Of a DNA stretch of 13,136 nucleotides, positions 1 to 8,324 are shown in pieces. The DNA lies in assembly GCA_030151985.1 (NCBI GenBank), contig JASLDZ010000208.1, positions 1 to 13,136 on the forward strand, read 5' to 3'. This DNA is from Caulobacteraceae bacterium (GTDB lineage Bacteria > Pseudomonadota > Alphaproteobacteria > Caulobacterales > Caulobacteraceae). Below the pieces are notes generated by a model. The model was not told where the DNA came from. It was given only the letters and a program-made list of their open reading frames with translations, and did not search any database. The translations under genes and the position numbers were made by a program. Each line of letters begins with the position of its first letter. Within the stretch, counting starts at the first letter, position 1.

Positions 1-873
1 CTGGTCCTGGCCTTTTTGATCTTCGGAACCATCGGGCGCTTTAAAACTCTTAAACACCTCGTCGTAGCTTGATGTCGCCTTCAGGCCGTTCCCGTGCTCA
101 ATCACCAGCTTTCTAAGTAGATGATGAAACTTCGACTTGGCTACTTCATCGTCAAACTTGACAGCTAAATTGGTCCGTTCGAAGGTGATCCCGACCGAAG
201 TCCTGTGGCCCGAAGACTGTAAGAATCGTACGGGAGGGTTAAACTCAACCGCAGGGTCGAGGAGGGCGTCTCGCTCCGCCTTAGTCCAAATAAGCTTCAG
301 GGCCTCCAAGTAGAGTTGGTACTCAACTATGTAATCAACGATCTCCGACTTCGTGCGCCTGAAAATCGCTGATAAGGCGTCAACATCCTTTCCCAGCTTT
401 AGCTCGTCGTAGACAGCTTTTCTGCTTCCAAGATATCCCCATCGATTTTTGTCCCCGACGCCAAAGTGAGAGTTTGCCATGATCGGTAGCATGGCGTCTC
501 GGCTTGGAGCTAAGGTGCATTCAATCTCTAGTAGAGACTTTTTTGCCTCTTCGGATACTTTTGGTACCTTTGACTGAAACTCCTTTGGTGCCTTAAGGAG
601 CCCGGCGAGCAGTTTGTACGTCGCGATTCGGGTGTTGCCCTCGATAACGACGTAACCGTCTCCTTCGGCCACTACGTAGGGGCGTTCAGCACCTCTATTG
701 CGAGTTTCAGACGCAATCTTTCCGATAAAGTCGCCGAGTGCTTCGTGCCGAAAAAAGTACTCAACGATGGCGTCCTGACTGCCCAGCTTTTGCTGAGTCA
801 CAATCCTAGGATTGCGGTCGTCTAGCTCGATCAAATCTAATTTGAGGGTTTTATACTCAAAATCCTCGTACAT
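1..873 (-). CDS. ParB/Srx-like N-terminal domain protein, 3' end beyond window
   Basis: An open frame of 291 codons reads from ATG at 873 down to base 1 with no stop, so the C-terminus lies outside the window. The start is preceded by a G-rich Shine-Dalgarno (GGGGGAG, 3 bases before ATG). Residues 15-23 contain a DDRNPR segment. Residues 77-83 read IEGNTRI, matching the G-N-x-R core of the ParB/sulfiredoxin-like fold. Residues 136-147 (HFGVGDKNRWGY) match the second ParB-type box. The family includes plasmid partition proteins, CTP-binding switches and ParB-like nucleases in mobile and defence regions; nothing visible says which applies here, and chromosomal ParB is unlikely because there is no parA and the context is wrong. 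The gene lies 71 bases downstream of lepA on the same strand. Its codons (TTA, CTA, ATA, AAA, AGG) and GC of roughly one half differ sharply from its neighbours, which suggests horizontal acquisition. Confidence 0.8.
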   Translation of the reverse strand, partial: MYEDFEYKTLKLDLIELDDRNPRIVTQQKLGSQDAIVEYFFRHEALGDFIGKIASETRNRGAERPYVVAEGDGYVVIEGNTRIATYKLLAGLLKAPKEFQSKVPKVSEEAKKSLLEIECTLAPSRDAMLPIMANSHFGVGDKNRWGYLGSRKAVYDELKLGKDVDALSAIFRRTKSEIVDYIVEYQLYLEALKLIWTKAERDALLDPAVEFNPPVRFLQSSGHRTSVGITFERTNLAVKFDDEVAKSKFHHLLRKLVIEHGNGLKATSSYDEVFKSFKAPDGSEDQKGQDQ

Positions 874-944
874 CGCTCCCCCCGCGCAAAACGCTCATGG
901 CGTCAAGCCGCTGGTGAGTCTCTTAGAGGTAGTCGGCCGACGCC

Positions 945-2750
945 TCAATCCGCGTCCATCTTAAGCGCGGCGATGAAGGCCTCCTGCGGGATCTCCACCT
1001 TGCCGAACTGGCGCATGCGCTTCTTGCCCTCCTTCTGCTTGTCCAGCAGCTTGCGCTTGCGGCTGGCGTCGCCGCCGTAGCATTTGGCGGTGACGTCCTT
1101 GCGGAGCGCGCGGACGGTCTCGCGGGCGATGATGCGGCCGCCGATCGCGGCCTGGACCGGGATCTGGAACATGTGGGGGGGGATCAGCTCCTTCATCTTC
1201 TCGACCATGCCGCGGCCGCGGGCCTCGGCGCGGGAGCGGTGGACGAGCATGGAGAGGGCGTCGACGGGTTCGGCGTTGACCAGCACGTTCATCTTCACGA
1301 GGTCGCCCTCGCGGTAGTCCTCGATGGCGTAGTCGAAGCTGGCGTAGCCCTTCGAGATGCTTTTAAGCCGGTCGTAGAAGTCGAACACCACCTCGTTCAG
1401 CGGCAGGTCGTAGACCACCATGGCGCGGGAGCCGACGTAGGAGAGCTCCTTCTGCACGCCGCGCCGGTCCTGGCAGAGCTTGATGACGCCGCCCAGGTAG
1501 TCGTCGGGGGTGAAGATGGTGGCCTTGATCCACGGCTCCTCGATGGCGGTGATCTTCATCGGGTCGGGCATGTCGGCGGGGTTGTGCAGGTCCATCTGCG
1601 ACCCGTCGAGGAGCTTGAGCTTGTAGACCACGCTGGGGGCGGTCGCGATCAGGTCGAGGTCGAACTCGCGGGACAGGCGCTCCTGGATGATCTCCAGGTG
1701 CAGGAGGCCCAGGAACCCGCAGCGGAAGCCGAAGCCCAGCGCGGCGGAGGTCTCCATCTCGTAGGTGAAGCTGGCGTCGTTCAGGCGCAGGCGGCCGACG
1801 GCGGCTCTGAGGTCCTCGAAGTCGGCGGCGTCCACGGGGAAGAGGCCGCAGAACACCACCGGCTGCACCTCCTTGAAGCCGGCCAGCGGGGCGGAGGTGG
1901 GGCGGCGCTCGTCGGTGAGGGTGTCGCCGACGGCGGCGTCGGCCACCTCCTTGATGGCGGCGGTGATGAAGCCGATCTCGCCGGGGCCGAGGGACTCGAC
2001 GTCGGTCGCCTTGGGCTTGAACACGCCCAGCTTCTCGACGCGGTAGCTGGCCTTCGTCTGCATGGTGGCGATCTGCTGGCCGACGCGCAGGCGGCCGTCG
2101 AACACGCGCACCAGGACGACGACGCCGAGGTAGGTGTCATACCAGGCATCCACGAGCAGCGCCTTGAGCGGGGCGTCCGGATCGCCCTTGGGCGCGGGGA
2201 GGCGGTGGACGATGGCCTCCAGCGTCTCGGGGATGCCGAGGCCGGTCTTGGCGCTGGCCAGGATCGCGTCGCTGGCGTCAATGCCTATGACGTCCTCGAT
2301 CTGGGCCTTGACCCGCTCGACGTCGGCGGCGGGGAGGTCGACCTTGTTCAGCACGGGCACGATCTCGTGGTCGGCCTCGATCGCCTGGTAGACGTTGGCG
2401 AGCGTCTGCGCCTCCACCCCCTGGGAGGCGTCCACCACCAGGATCGAGCCCTCGCAGGCCTTGAGGCTGCGGCTGACCTCGTAGGCGAAGTCCACGTGGC
2501 CGGGGGTGTCGATCAGGTTCAGCACGTAGTCGAGCCCGTCCTGCGCCTTGTAGTCGAGCCGCACGGTCTGCGCCTTGATGGTGATCCCGCGCTCGCGCTC
2601 GATCTCCATGTTATCGAGCACCTGCGCGGTCATCTCCCGCGCCGTCAGCCCCCCCGTCGTCTGGATCAGCCGGTCTGAGAGCGTCGATTTGCCGTGGTCT
2701 ATGTGCGCCACGATGGAGAAGTTGCGGATTCGGGACGGGTCGGTGGTCAT
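945..2750 (-). CDS. lepA: Elongation factor 4 (LepA), ribosome-associated GTPase
   Basis: LepA is a translational GTPase that binds the ribosome and influences back-translocation, 30S maturation or initiation. The protein is 601 residues from the chosen ATG, the usual family length. G-motifs are visible: P-loop AHIDHGKST at residues 15-23, the GIT switch I at 55-57, DTPGH at 81-85 and NKVD at 135-138. The EF-G-like domains follow, and the LepA-specific C-terminal domain ends the protein (basic segment SRKRKLLDKQKEGKKRMRQF). Family members begin just before IRNFSIVAHIDHGKST, which favours ATG at 2750. An in-frame GTG at 2768 has a better Shine-Dalgarno (GGAGG, 4 bases upstream) and would add six residues. 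The gene is divergent from the autotransporter. No lepB or rnc follows; instead a low-GC ParB-like gene lies downstream on the same strand. Confidence 0.97.
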   Translation of the reverse strand: MTTDPSRIRNFSIVAHIDHGKSTLSDRLIQTTGGLTAREMTAQVLDNMEIERERGITIKAQTVRLDYKAQDGLDYVLNLIDTPGHVDFAYEVSRSLKACEGSILVVDASQGVEAQTLANVYQAIEADHEIVPVLNKVDLPAADVERVKAQIEDVIGIDASDAILASAKTGLGIPETLEAIVHRLPAPKGDPDAPLKALLVDAWYDTYLGVVVLVRVFDGRLRVGQQIATMQTKASYRVEKLGVFKPKATDVESLGPGEIGFITAAIKEVADAAVGDTLTDERRPTSAPLAGFKEVQPVVFCGLFPVDAADFEDLRAAVGRLRLNDASFTYEMETSAALGFGFRCGFLGLLHLEIIQERLSREFDLDLIATAPSVVYKLKLLDGSQMDLHNPADMPDPMKITAIEEPWIKATIFTPDDYLGGVIKLCQDRRGVQKELSYVGSRAMVVYDLPLNEVVFDFYDRLKSISKGYASFDYAIEDYREGDLVKMNVLVNAEPVDALSMLVHRSRAEARGRGMVEKMKELIPPHMFQIPVQAAIGGRIIARETVRALRKDVTAKCYGGDASRKRKLLDKQKEGKKRMRQFGKVEIPQEAFIAALKMDAD

Positions 2751-2852
2751 CGCCCCGGCGTCTAGCACGGGGCCTCCGATCCTACACCCAGCCGCGGGAC
2801 CGGGCGCCGAAGGTCGAGCGCTCCGGCAATCGTGGCGGCATTGCGGCGGCCC

Positions 2853-2883
2853 GCGACACGACGGAGGCCCGCTCCGCCATAAT
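2853..2883 (+). promoter_or_regulatory. Possible sigma-70-type promoter for the autotransporter
   Basis: The 196-base divergent gap between lepA and the autotransporter contains CATAAT at 2878-2883 (five of six matches to TATAAT). GCGACA lies at 2853-2858 (four of six to TTGACA) with a long 19-base spacer. The leader to the ATG at 2965 would be about 75 bases. The match is weak; this is only the best candidate seen in the gap. No clear promoter for lepA was found on the other strand. Confidence 0.25.
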
Positions 2884-2964
2884 GAGGGCGAGGGGCGCGG
2901 GGAAACGGACGACTCGGGTCAGACACCCGCCCTGCACCGCCTCATCGTCCGGAACTCCGCCGCC

Positions 2965-5900
2965 ATGCGTCACCTCCTCGTCACCGCCGCGGCGGCGCCG
3001 ATCCTCCTGGCCGCGGCGAGCGCCACCGCGCAGGTGACGGTCTCGACCTCCACCGCGACGCCGCTGGCGACCTCCACCGCCAACGCCGGCGCGCCCGCCA
3101 ACATCGACGTGGCCTCGGGCGGCTCCATCACGCCCACCACGGCGGCGCCCGCGATCACGCTGGACAGCGACAACACCGTCTCGGTGGAGGGGACGCTCAG
3201 CGCCAACAACGTCAACGGATCGACGGGGATCCTGGTGCTGGGCGGCCACACCGGCTCGGTCACGACCACCGGCGCGATCACCGAGAGCGAGGACTACGCG
3301 GCGACCGACTCGGCCAACTCCGACGGCATCGCCGAGGCGCCCTTCGCGCAGGGGGCCGGCCGCTACGGCCTGCGCCTGACGGGGACGAGCGCCTTCACGG
3401 GCGCGATCACGCTCGCGGGTCCGATCACGGTGAAGGGCAACGGCTCCTACGGCGTCTCGCTGGAGGCGCCGCTGGCGGGCGGTCTGACCGTCACGGGCGC
3501 GTTGTCGCTGACCGGCGACGGCGGGGCGGGCGTGCAGGAGACGGGCGGCGTGTCCGGCTCGGTGGTCCTGGGCTCCTCCATCGCCGTGGCGGGGCAGGGA
3601 ACCCGGGCGGTGGTGGTGGGCGGCGACGTGGGGGGCGCGCTGCGTCTCGGGGGCGCCATCTCGGCGACCGGCTACGCCACCGCCACCCGCCAGGCCGACA
3701 CCGCTCAGGCCAAGATCCAGGCCACCCCCGCCGACGTCGAGCAGGCGGGCGCGGCGGTGACCGTGGGCGCGAGCGTGGCGGGCGGCGTCTACCTCAGCGC
3801 GCCGCCGGCGGGCACCGTGGCGGGCACCACCGCCGACGTGGACGCGGACGGGGTGGCCGACGGGGCGGAGACGGCGGGGGCGATCTCGATCTTCGGCTCC
3901 GCGCCCGCCCTCCTGGTCGGCGCGTCGGGCAAGGCGATCACGCTCGGGAACTTCGGGACGGGAGCCAACGCCTACGGCCTGCTGCTGCGCGGAGCGGTCT
4001 CGGCCAGCGGGGTGCAGGACGGGGTCGCCGCCACGGCGATCCAGGTGGGCGCCGGCGACGGGACGGTGGACCTGACGGGCGGCGCGCGGATCACCGGCGC
4101 CGTCTCCGCCTCCACCTACGAGGCGGACGCCGTCGGCCTGCACCTGCTCGCGGGCGTCACCGCGCCCACCCTGGCGGTGGACGGGGCGCTGGGGGCGAGC
4201 GTGCTCGACTCGACGCTCATCACCACCCCGACGGCGGCCACGGCGACGGCGCTCCTGATCGACGCGGGCGCCCATGTCGGCTCGCTCCTGAACACCGGCA
4301 CGATCAGCGCCAGCACCACGGGCGACATCATGGGCGCGGTGGCGGTGCGCGACCGCTCGGGCACGCTCTCCTACGTGCTGAACGAGGGGATCATCGGCAC
4401 GGCGACGACGCCGGTCACCCCCGGCGCGGTGCCGACGGGCGGCCGCACGGCGCTGGACCTCTCGGCCAACACCACCGGCGTGACGCTGGTGCAGCAGCTC
4501 AACCCCAATCCTAACATCACCTACGGCTCGACGAGCGGCACGGCCGACACGGCGGTGACCACCGTCACCGCCGTCACCCCCGCCATCACCGGAAACGTGA
4601 TCCTCGGGAACGGCGTCAACAGCGTCAGCCTCCTGGCGGGCTCGCTGCAGGGGGCGCTGGTGCTGGGGAACGGCGAGGGCTCCAGCCTGACGATCGACAA
4701 TGGGGCGAGCCTGGTCGGCGCGGTGACCTACGGCGGCGGCTCGCTGGCGCTGAACGTCGCCAACGGCGTGCTGGACGACGCCAGCCCCACCGCGCTCCAC
4801 CTCTCCAGCCTGAACGTCGGGGCGAGCGGCAAGGTCTACTTCACCGTCGACGGCGCGAACGGCCGGGCGACGCAGCTGATCGCCTCCGGCCCCGCCACCA
4901 TCGCCGCCGGGGCGACCCTGGACGTGAGGCTCTCGAGCCTGCCGACGGCGGCGCAGTCGTATGTGGTGGTGAGCTCCCCGCAGCTGACCTACGGCGGCCC
5001 GGCGACCTTCGGGGCCGCCTCGTCCTCCTACCTGTTCAACGCCAACTTCGCGGCGGACGCGACGGCCGGCACGATCACGCTGGCCCTGTCGCGCAAGAAC
5101 GCGGCCGACCTGGGGCTCACCACCTCCGAGTCCTCCTCGATCGACGGGGTGCTGGGCGGGCTGAAGGCCAACCCGAACCTCCTCGCGGCCACGCTGGCCC
5201 CCACCGACAAGGCGGGCTTCACCGCCGTCTACGACCAGCTCCTGCCCGACCACTCGGGCGCGATCTTCCTGGCGGCGCAGTCGGCGGCCGAAAGCATCGG
5301 AGCGGCCGCGACCGACCCTCGCGACACCGACATCGGCCCCGGCGCTTGGATCCAGGAGTTCGGCATCGGCCTGCAGCAGAACCGGGACGCGGCGGTGAAG
5401 TCCGAGGCTTCCGGCTTCGGCGTCGCCGCGGGCGCGGAGACGGGGGACGCAGGCTTCGGCCAGATCGGCGTCTCGGCCGCCTTCGCCAACGCCACGGCCG
5501 ACGATCCGGACCTGTCGACCTCGAGCCAGGCTTCGTTCACCGAGCTCGAGGCGGGGCTCTACTGGCGCAAGGCTTACGGCGGACTGAAGCTGAGCGGGCG
5601 CCTGGGGGGCGGCTACCTGTTCGGCTACGACCGCCGCTATGTGACGATCGCCGCCACGGACGCCAACAGCGCCGTCTCCACCGCGAGCAAGGGCACCTGG
5701 AACGGCTGGACGCTCGACGGCCGGATCGCCGCCGCCTACCAGCTCGACCTCGGCCGCTGGTTCGTGCGCCCGCAGGTGGTGGGCGAATACTTCCGGCTCG
5801 ACCAGGACGGCTACACCGAGAAGGGGGGCGGCGACGGGGTGGACCTGATCGTGGACAGCCGCTCGGGAGACGCCACCTCCGGCACGGCCAGCATCGTGTT

Positions 5901-6180
5901 CGGGGCGAGGTTCGGCCGCGACCTCGTGTGGCGGCCCTCGCTCGAGGTGGGCGCGAAGGACGTGTTCAGCGGCGACGCGGGCGTCACCAACGCGAAGTTC
6001 GCCTCGGGCGGCGACGGCTTCAGCCTGGTCTCCAACCCGATCACCGGCGTCGGCGGCGTGGCCAAGGCGGGGCTGAAGGTCGGCGGCGCGGGCTACGAGT
6101 TCTACGTCGACGCCACCGGCCAGGTGTTCGACAAGTACCGCGAGGGCCAGGCCAAGGTCGGCGTGCGGGTGCTGTTCTAG
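2965..6180 (+). CDS. Autotransporter outer-membrane beta-barrel protein (type Va secretion)
   Basis: The protein has 1071 residues. Residues 1-23 form a signal peptide (MRHLLVTAAAAPILLAAASATA, cleavage before Q), which fixes the ATG at 2965 although the frame is open further upstream into lepA antisense. Residues about 30-700 are a Gly/Ala/Thr/Ser-rich passenger made of degenerate short repeats (GAITLAG, GALSLTG, GAISATG types) expected to fold as a beta-helix. Residues 291-302 read DVDADGVADGAE, a DxDxDGxxD calcium-binding-loop pattern. A helical linker (about 715-785) leads into a C-terminal barrel from about residue 785 (GAWIQEFGIG), with alternating strands and a final phenylalanine (VGVRVLF), the BAM recognition signature. 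No catalytic triad or lipase/protease motif was seen, so passenger function (adhesion, biofilm or other) is unknown. It is monocistronic or at most read into crtZ, 63 bases downstream. Confidence 0.9.
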   Translation: MRHLLVTAAAAPILLAAASATAQVTVSTSTATPLATSTANAGAPANIDVASGGSITPTTAAPAITLDSDNTVSVEGTLSANNVNGSTGILVLGGHTGSVTTTGAITESEDYAATDSANSDGIAEAPFAQGAGRYGLRLTGTSAFTGAITLAGPITVKGNGSYGVSLEAPLAGGLTVTGALSLTGDGGAGVQETGGVSGSVVLGSSIAVAGQGTRAVVVGGDVGGALRLGGAISATGYATATRQADTAQAKIQATPADVEQAGAAVTVGASVAGGVYLSAPPAGTVAGTTADVDADGVADGAETAGAISIFGSAPALLVGASGKAITLGNFGTGANAYGLLLRGAVSASGVQDGVAATAIQVGAGDGTVDLTGGARITGAVSASTYEADAVGLHLLAGVTAPTLAVDGALGASVLDSTLITTPTAATATALLIDAGAHVGSLLNTGTISASTTGDIMGAVAVRDRSGTLSYVLNEGIIGTATTPVTPGAVPTGGRTALDLSANTTGVTLVQQLNPNPNITYGSTSGTADTAVTTVTAVTPAITGNVILGNGVNSVSLLAGSLQGALVLGNGEGSSLTIDNGASLVGAVTYGGGSLALNVANGVLDDASPTALHLSSLNVGASGKVYFTVDGANGRATQLIASGPATIAAGATLDVRLSSLPTAAQSYVVVSSPQLTYGGPATFGAASSSYLFNANFAADATAGTITLALSRKNAADLGLTTSESSSIDGVLGGLKANPNLLAATLAPTDKAGFTAVYDQLLPDHSGAIFLAAQSAAESIGAAATDPRDTDIGPGAWIQEFGIGLQQNRDAAVKSEASGFGVAAGAETGDAGFGQIGVSAAFANATADDPDLSTSSQASFTELEAGLYWRKAYGGLKLSGRLGGGYLFGYDRRYVTIAATDANSAVSTASKGTWNGWTLDGRIAAAYQLDLGRWFVRPQVVGEYFRLDQDGYTEKGGGDGVDLIVDSRSGDATSGTASIVFGARFGRDLVWRPSLEVGAKDVFSGDAGVTNAKFASGGDGFSLVSNPITGVGGVAKAGLKVGGAGYEFYVDATGQVFDKYREGQAKVGVRVLF

Positions 6181-6195
6181 CGGCGCGCGGCCGGC

Positions 6196-6211
6196 CGAGC
6201 GGCTTCGCTCG
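6196..6211 (+). terminator. Small stem-loop after the autotransporter
   Basis: CGAGCG (6196-6201) and CGCTCG (6206-6211) form a perfect 6-bp stem with a GCTT loop, 15 bases after the autotransporter stop. No T-run follows, so intrinsic termination is doubtful; it could instead limit 3'-end decay or attenuate transcription into crtZ. Confidence 0.25.
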
Positions 6212-6243
6212 CCAGCGGCGGCGGCGCGCCCTATCCTAGGACG

Positions 6244-6753
6244 ATGCTCGCGTTCGCGGTTTATGCGCTGGTCACCGTCCTCGCCTTCCTGGGCATGGAG
6301 GCGTTCGCCTGGGCGATGCACCGCTACGTCATGCATTCCCGCTGGGGCTGGGGGTGGCACGCCAGCCACCACACCGAGCGCAACCGCGAGGGGGAGGGCG
6401 GCGGCTTCGAGCTGAACGACCTCTACGCCGTGGTCTTCGCCGCGCCGGCGATCCTGCTGTTCGCCATCGGCGCGGAGCCGGGGCTGCGCCCGGTTTGGTT
6501 CGCGGGGCTCGGCGTGACGCTCTACGGCGTGATGTATGCGGTGGTCCACGACGGGCTGGTGCACCAGCGCTGGCCCTTCCGCCTGCGGCCGAAGCGCGGC
6601 TACGCCAAGCGCCTCGTGCAGGCGCACCGGCTGCACCACGCCACCCACGGCCGCGACGGGGCGGTGAGCTTCGGCTTCCTCTACGCCCCCGACGTGCGGC
6701 GGCTGAAGGCGCGGCTGGCGGCCTCCGGCCAGCGGATCGGCGAGGCGTCATGA
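6244..6753 (+). CDS. crtZ: Beta-carotene 3-hydroxylase CrtZ
   Basis: This membrane di-iron hydroxylase adds 3- and 3'-hydroxyls to beta-ionone rings (beta-carotene to zeaxanthin, canthaxanthin to astaxanthin). The 169 residues match the family length of about 160-175. The four histidine clusters of the family are present: H26-x4-H31, H39-x2-H42-H43, H102-x4-H107 and H128-x2-H131-H132. Hydrophobic segments lie at about 3-22, 61-77 and 83-101. The start has only a weak Shine-Dalgarno (AGGA close to the ATG). Its stop overlaps the crtW start (ATGA), so the two are almost certainly co-translated. No crtY, crtI, crtB or crtE occurs in the window, so the precursor pathway must be encoded elsewhere. 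Confidence 0.95.
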   Translation: MLAFAVYALVTVLAFLGMEAFAWAMHRYVMHSRWGWGWHASHHTERNREGEGGGFELNDLYAVVFAAPAILLFAIGAEPGLRPVWFAGLGVTLYGVMYAVVHDGLVHQRWPFRLRPKRGYAKRLVQAHRLHHATHGRDGAVSFGFLYAPDVRRLKARLAASGQRIGEAS

Positions 6754-7514
6754 CCCCGACCCGGCAGGCGTGGATCGGCCTGTCGCTGGCGGCGGCCATC
6801 GCCGCGGGCTTCCTGACGGTCCACGTGCTGGGCGTCTTCCTCGTGCGGCTGGACACGCCGATCGCTTGGGCGGGCGCGCCGCTCCTGATCGCCGTGCAGA
6901 GCTGGCTGGGCGCGGGGCTGTTCATCGTCGCGCACGACGCCATGCACGGCAGCCTGGCGCCCGGACGGAAGCGGCTGGAGGCGGCGGTCGGGCAGGCGGC
7001 GCTCGCGATCTACGCGGGCTTCCCCTATCGTCGGCTGGAGCAGGCGCACCACGCGCACCATCGCCACGCCGGCCGCGAAGGCGACCCCGACTTCCACGCG
7101 GCCGACCCCCAGGCCTTCTGGCCCTGGTACGGCGGCTTCATGCGCGAATACTTCGGGTGGACGCAGTTCTGGACGCTGGGGGCGGTGGGGACGGTCTACG
7201 TCTTCCTGCTGCACGCCAGCCCCGCCAACGTGCTCCTGTTCTGGGCCGTCCCGGCGCTCCTGTCGTCGCTGCAGCTCTTCACCTTCGGCACCTGGCTGCC
7301 GCACCGGCACGAGGCGCAAGGCCGCGCCTTCGCGGACCGGCACAACGCGCGCAGCCTGGAGTTCGGCTGGCTGGCGTCGCTCTTGGCCTGCTTCCACTTC
7401 GGCTACCATCTGGAGCACCACCTGGCGCCGGGAACGCCCTGGTGGCGGCTGCCGGCCTACCGCCGCGAACGCGTCCTGCGGGCGCGCCCCGAGGTCGCCT
7501 TCACCTCCCGTTAA
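6750..7514 (+). CDS. crtW: Beta-carotene 4-ketolase CrtW
   Basis: CrtW puts 4-keto groups on beta-ionone rings, giving echinenone and canthaxanthin, and with CrtZ adonixanthin and astaxanthin. The protein is 254 residues with the fatty-acid-desaturase-type fold of the family. Iron-binding histidine motifs are HDAMH (62-66), HHAHHRH (100-106) and HFGYHLEHH (216-224). TWLPHR at 181-186 is also typical of CrtW. Membrane segments are visible near residues 8-30, 38-60, 76-92, 141-155 and 159-178. The start ATG overlaps the crtZ stop by four bases, which decides it against the longer open frame upstream. The gene has the same high GC as its neighbours, so there is no sign of recent transfer. Which ketolated end product accumulates depends on other enzymes not seen here. 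Confidence 0.95.
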   Translation: MTPTRQAWIGLSLAAAIAAGFLTVHVLGVFLVRLDTPIAWAGAPLLIAVQSWLGAGLFIVAHDAMHGSLAPGRKRLEAAVGQAALAIYAGFPYRRLEQAHHAHHRHAGREGDPDFHAADPQAFWPWYGGFMREYFGWTQFWTLGAVGTVYVFLLHASPANVLLFWAVPALLSSLQLFTFGTWLPHRHEAQGRAFADRHNARSLEFGWLASLLACFHFGYHLEHHLAPGTPWWRLPAYRRERVLRARPEVAFTSR

Positions 7515-7545
7515 GGCTGTCGACTTCAACCCTTCGGCGGGGGCT

Positions 7546-7552
7546 GAGGAGA
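7546..7552 (+). promoter_or_regulatory. Shine-Dalgarno of the EipA-family gene
   Basis: GAGGAGA lies 8 bases before the ATG at 7561, a near-ideal ribosome binding site in the 46-base gap after crtW. It supports this start and an independently strong translation of the gene. Confidence 0.7.
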
Positions 7553-7560
7553 ACACGCGC

Positions 7561-8271
7561 ATGTCCGCACTGGACCGCCGGACGCTGATCGCCGCCGGCC
7601 TCATGGGGGCGGCCACCCCCGCCCTCGCCCAGACCGGCGGGAACCGGACGGGCGACCCGCCGTCGCGCTTCGACGCCGACGGCAACCCCATCGACCGCGA
7701 CGGCCGCCGCGACCCGTACGCTCGGGACGACCAGCCCGGGCCGCCCACGCCCAACGCCCAGCCGCTCTATCCCGCGGGCCAGCCCGCCGACACCTACGAC
7801 CGCGGCGAGATCGTCAACGGCGCCTCCAACTTCCTGGGCGTGACCGCCGAGGCGGCGGGCGCGGCGGTGGAGCGGGTGTTCGCCAGCAAGGGCCGCCCCA
7901 CCGGCTACGTCGCGGGCGAGGAGCTGTCGGCGGCTTTCGTTGGCGGCCTGCGCTATGGCAAGGGCCTGCTCTACATGAAGCGCCGCCCTCCGATGCGCGT
8001 CTACTGGCAGGGGCCGAGCGCGGGCTGGGACTTCGGGGCGAACGGCAGCCGATGCTTCACCCTCTGCTACAACCTGCAGTACCCGGACGCGATCTTCCGC
8101 CGTTTCCCGGGCGTGGAGGGGTCGGCCTACTTCATCGGCGGCGTCGGAGTGAACTACCAGCGCGCCGACGAGATCGACCTCGCGCCGATGCGCGCGGGCG
8201 TCGGCCTGCGGCTGGGCGCCAACGTCGGCTACCTGGCCTACAGCCGCCAGCGCAACTGGTTCCCCTTCTAG
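7561..8271 (+). CDS. eipA: EipA-family (DUF1134) periplasmic envelope-integrity protein
   Basis: The protein has 236 residues. The N-terminus has DRR followed by a hydrophobic stretch and ALA-Q cleavage near residue 23, a secretion signal that is possibly Tat-type because of the paired arginines. Residues about 25-70 are Pro/Asp/Gly/Arg-rich and look disordered. The DUF1134 domain fills about residues 75-236, with the typical segments YMKRRPPMRVYWQGPS, RRFPGVEGSAYFIGGVGVNY and RAGVGLRLGANVGYL and the terminal WFPF. In Brucella, EipA is a small periplasmic beta-barrel needed for envelope-stress resistance and genetically linked to O-polysaccharide synthesis. The molecular role is unknown. It sits 53 bases upstream of two glycosyltransferases in the same direction, which fits an envelope-glycan context. 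The symbol is by family and not by demonstrated orthology. Confidence 0.88.
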   Translation: MSALDRRTLIAAGLMGAATPALAQTGGNRTGDPPSRFDADGNPIDRDGRRDPYARDDQPGPPTPNAQPLYPAGQPADTYDRGEIVNGASNFLGVTAEAAGAAVERVFASKGRPTGYVAGEELSAAFVGGLRYGKGLLYMKRRPPMRVYWQGPSAGWDFGANGSRCFTLCYNLQYPDAIFRRFPGVEGSAYFIGGVGVNYQRADEIDLAPMRAGVGLRLGANVGYLAYSRQRNWFPF

Positions 8272-8324
8272 GCGAGCTTCGCTGTGGACCTGGGCGGGCG
8301 GGAGGGCCACATGGGGGCCCCGCC

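Noticed and set aside
874..944. Attachment site or tRNA at the lepA/ParB-like boundary
   Set aside because: Only a 10-base palindrome (GTCGGCCGAC, 933-942) and a CTCT-T-AGAG motif are present. No tRNA end or direct repeat partner is visible in the window.
1173..2678. 501-codon plus-strand frame opposite lepA
   Set aside because: His/Val/Gly/Asp-rich shadow of the well-conserved lepA; no family resemblance.
2782..6648. Uninterrupted 1288-codon frame on the minus strand, antisense to the autotransporter and crtZ
   Set aside because: Composition is dominated by Arg, Gly, Ala and Val in the way expected from the complement of GC-rich codons. There is no domain or signal, and the plus-strand genes have clear family motifs.
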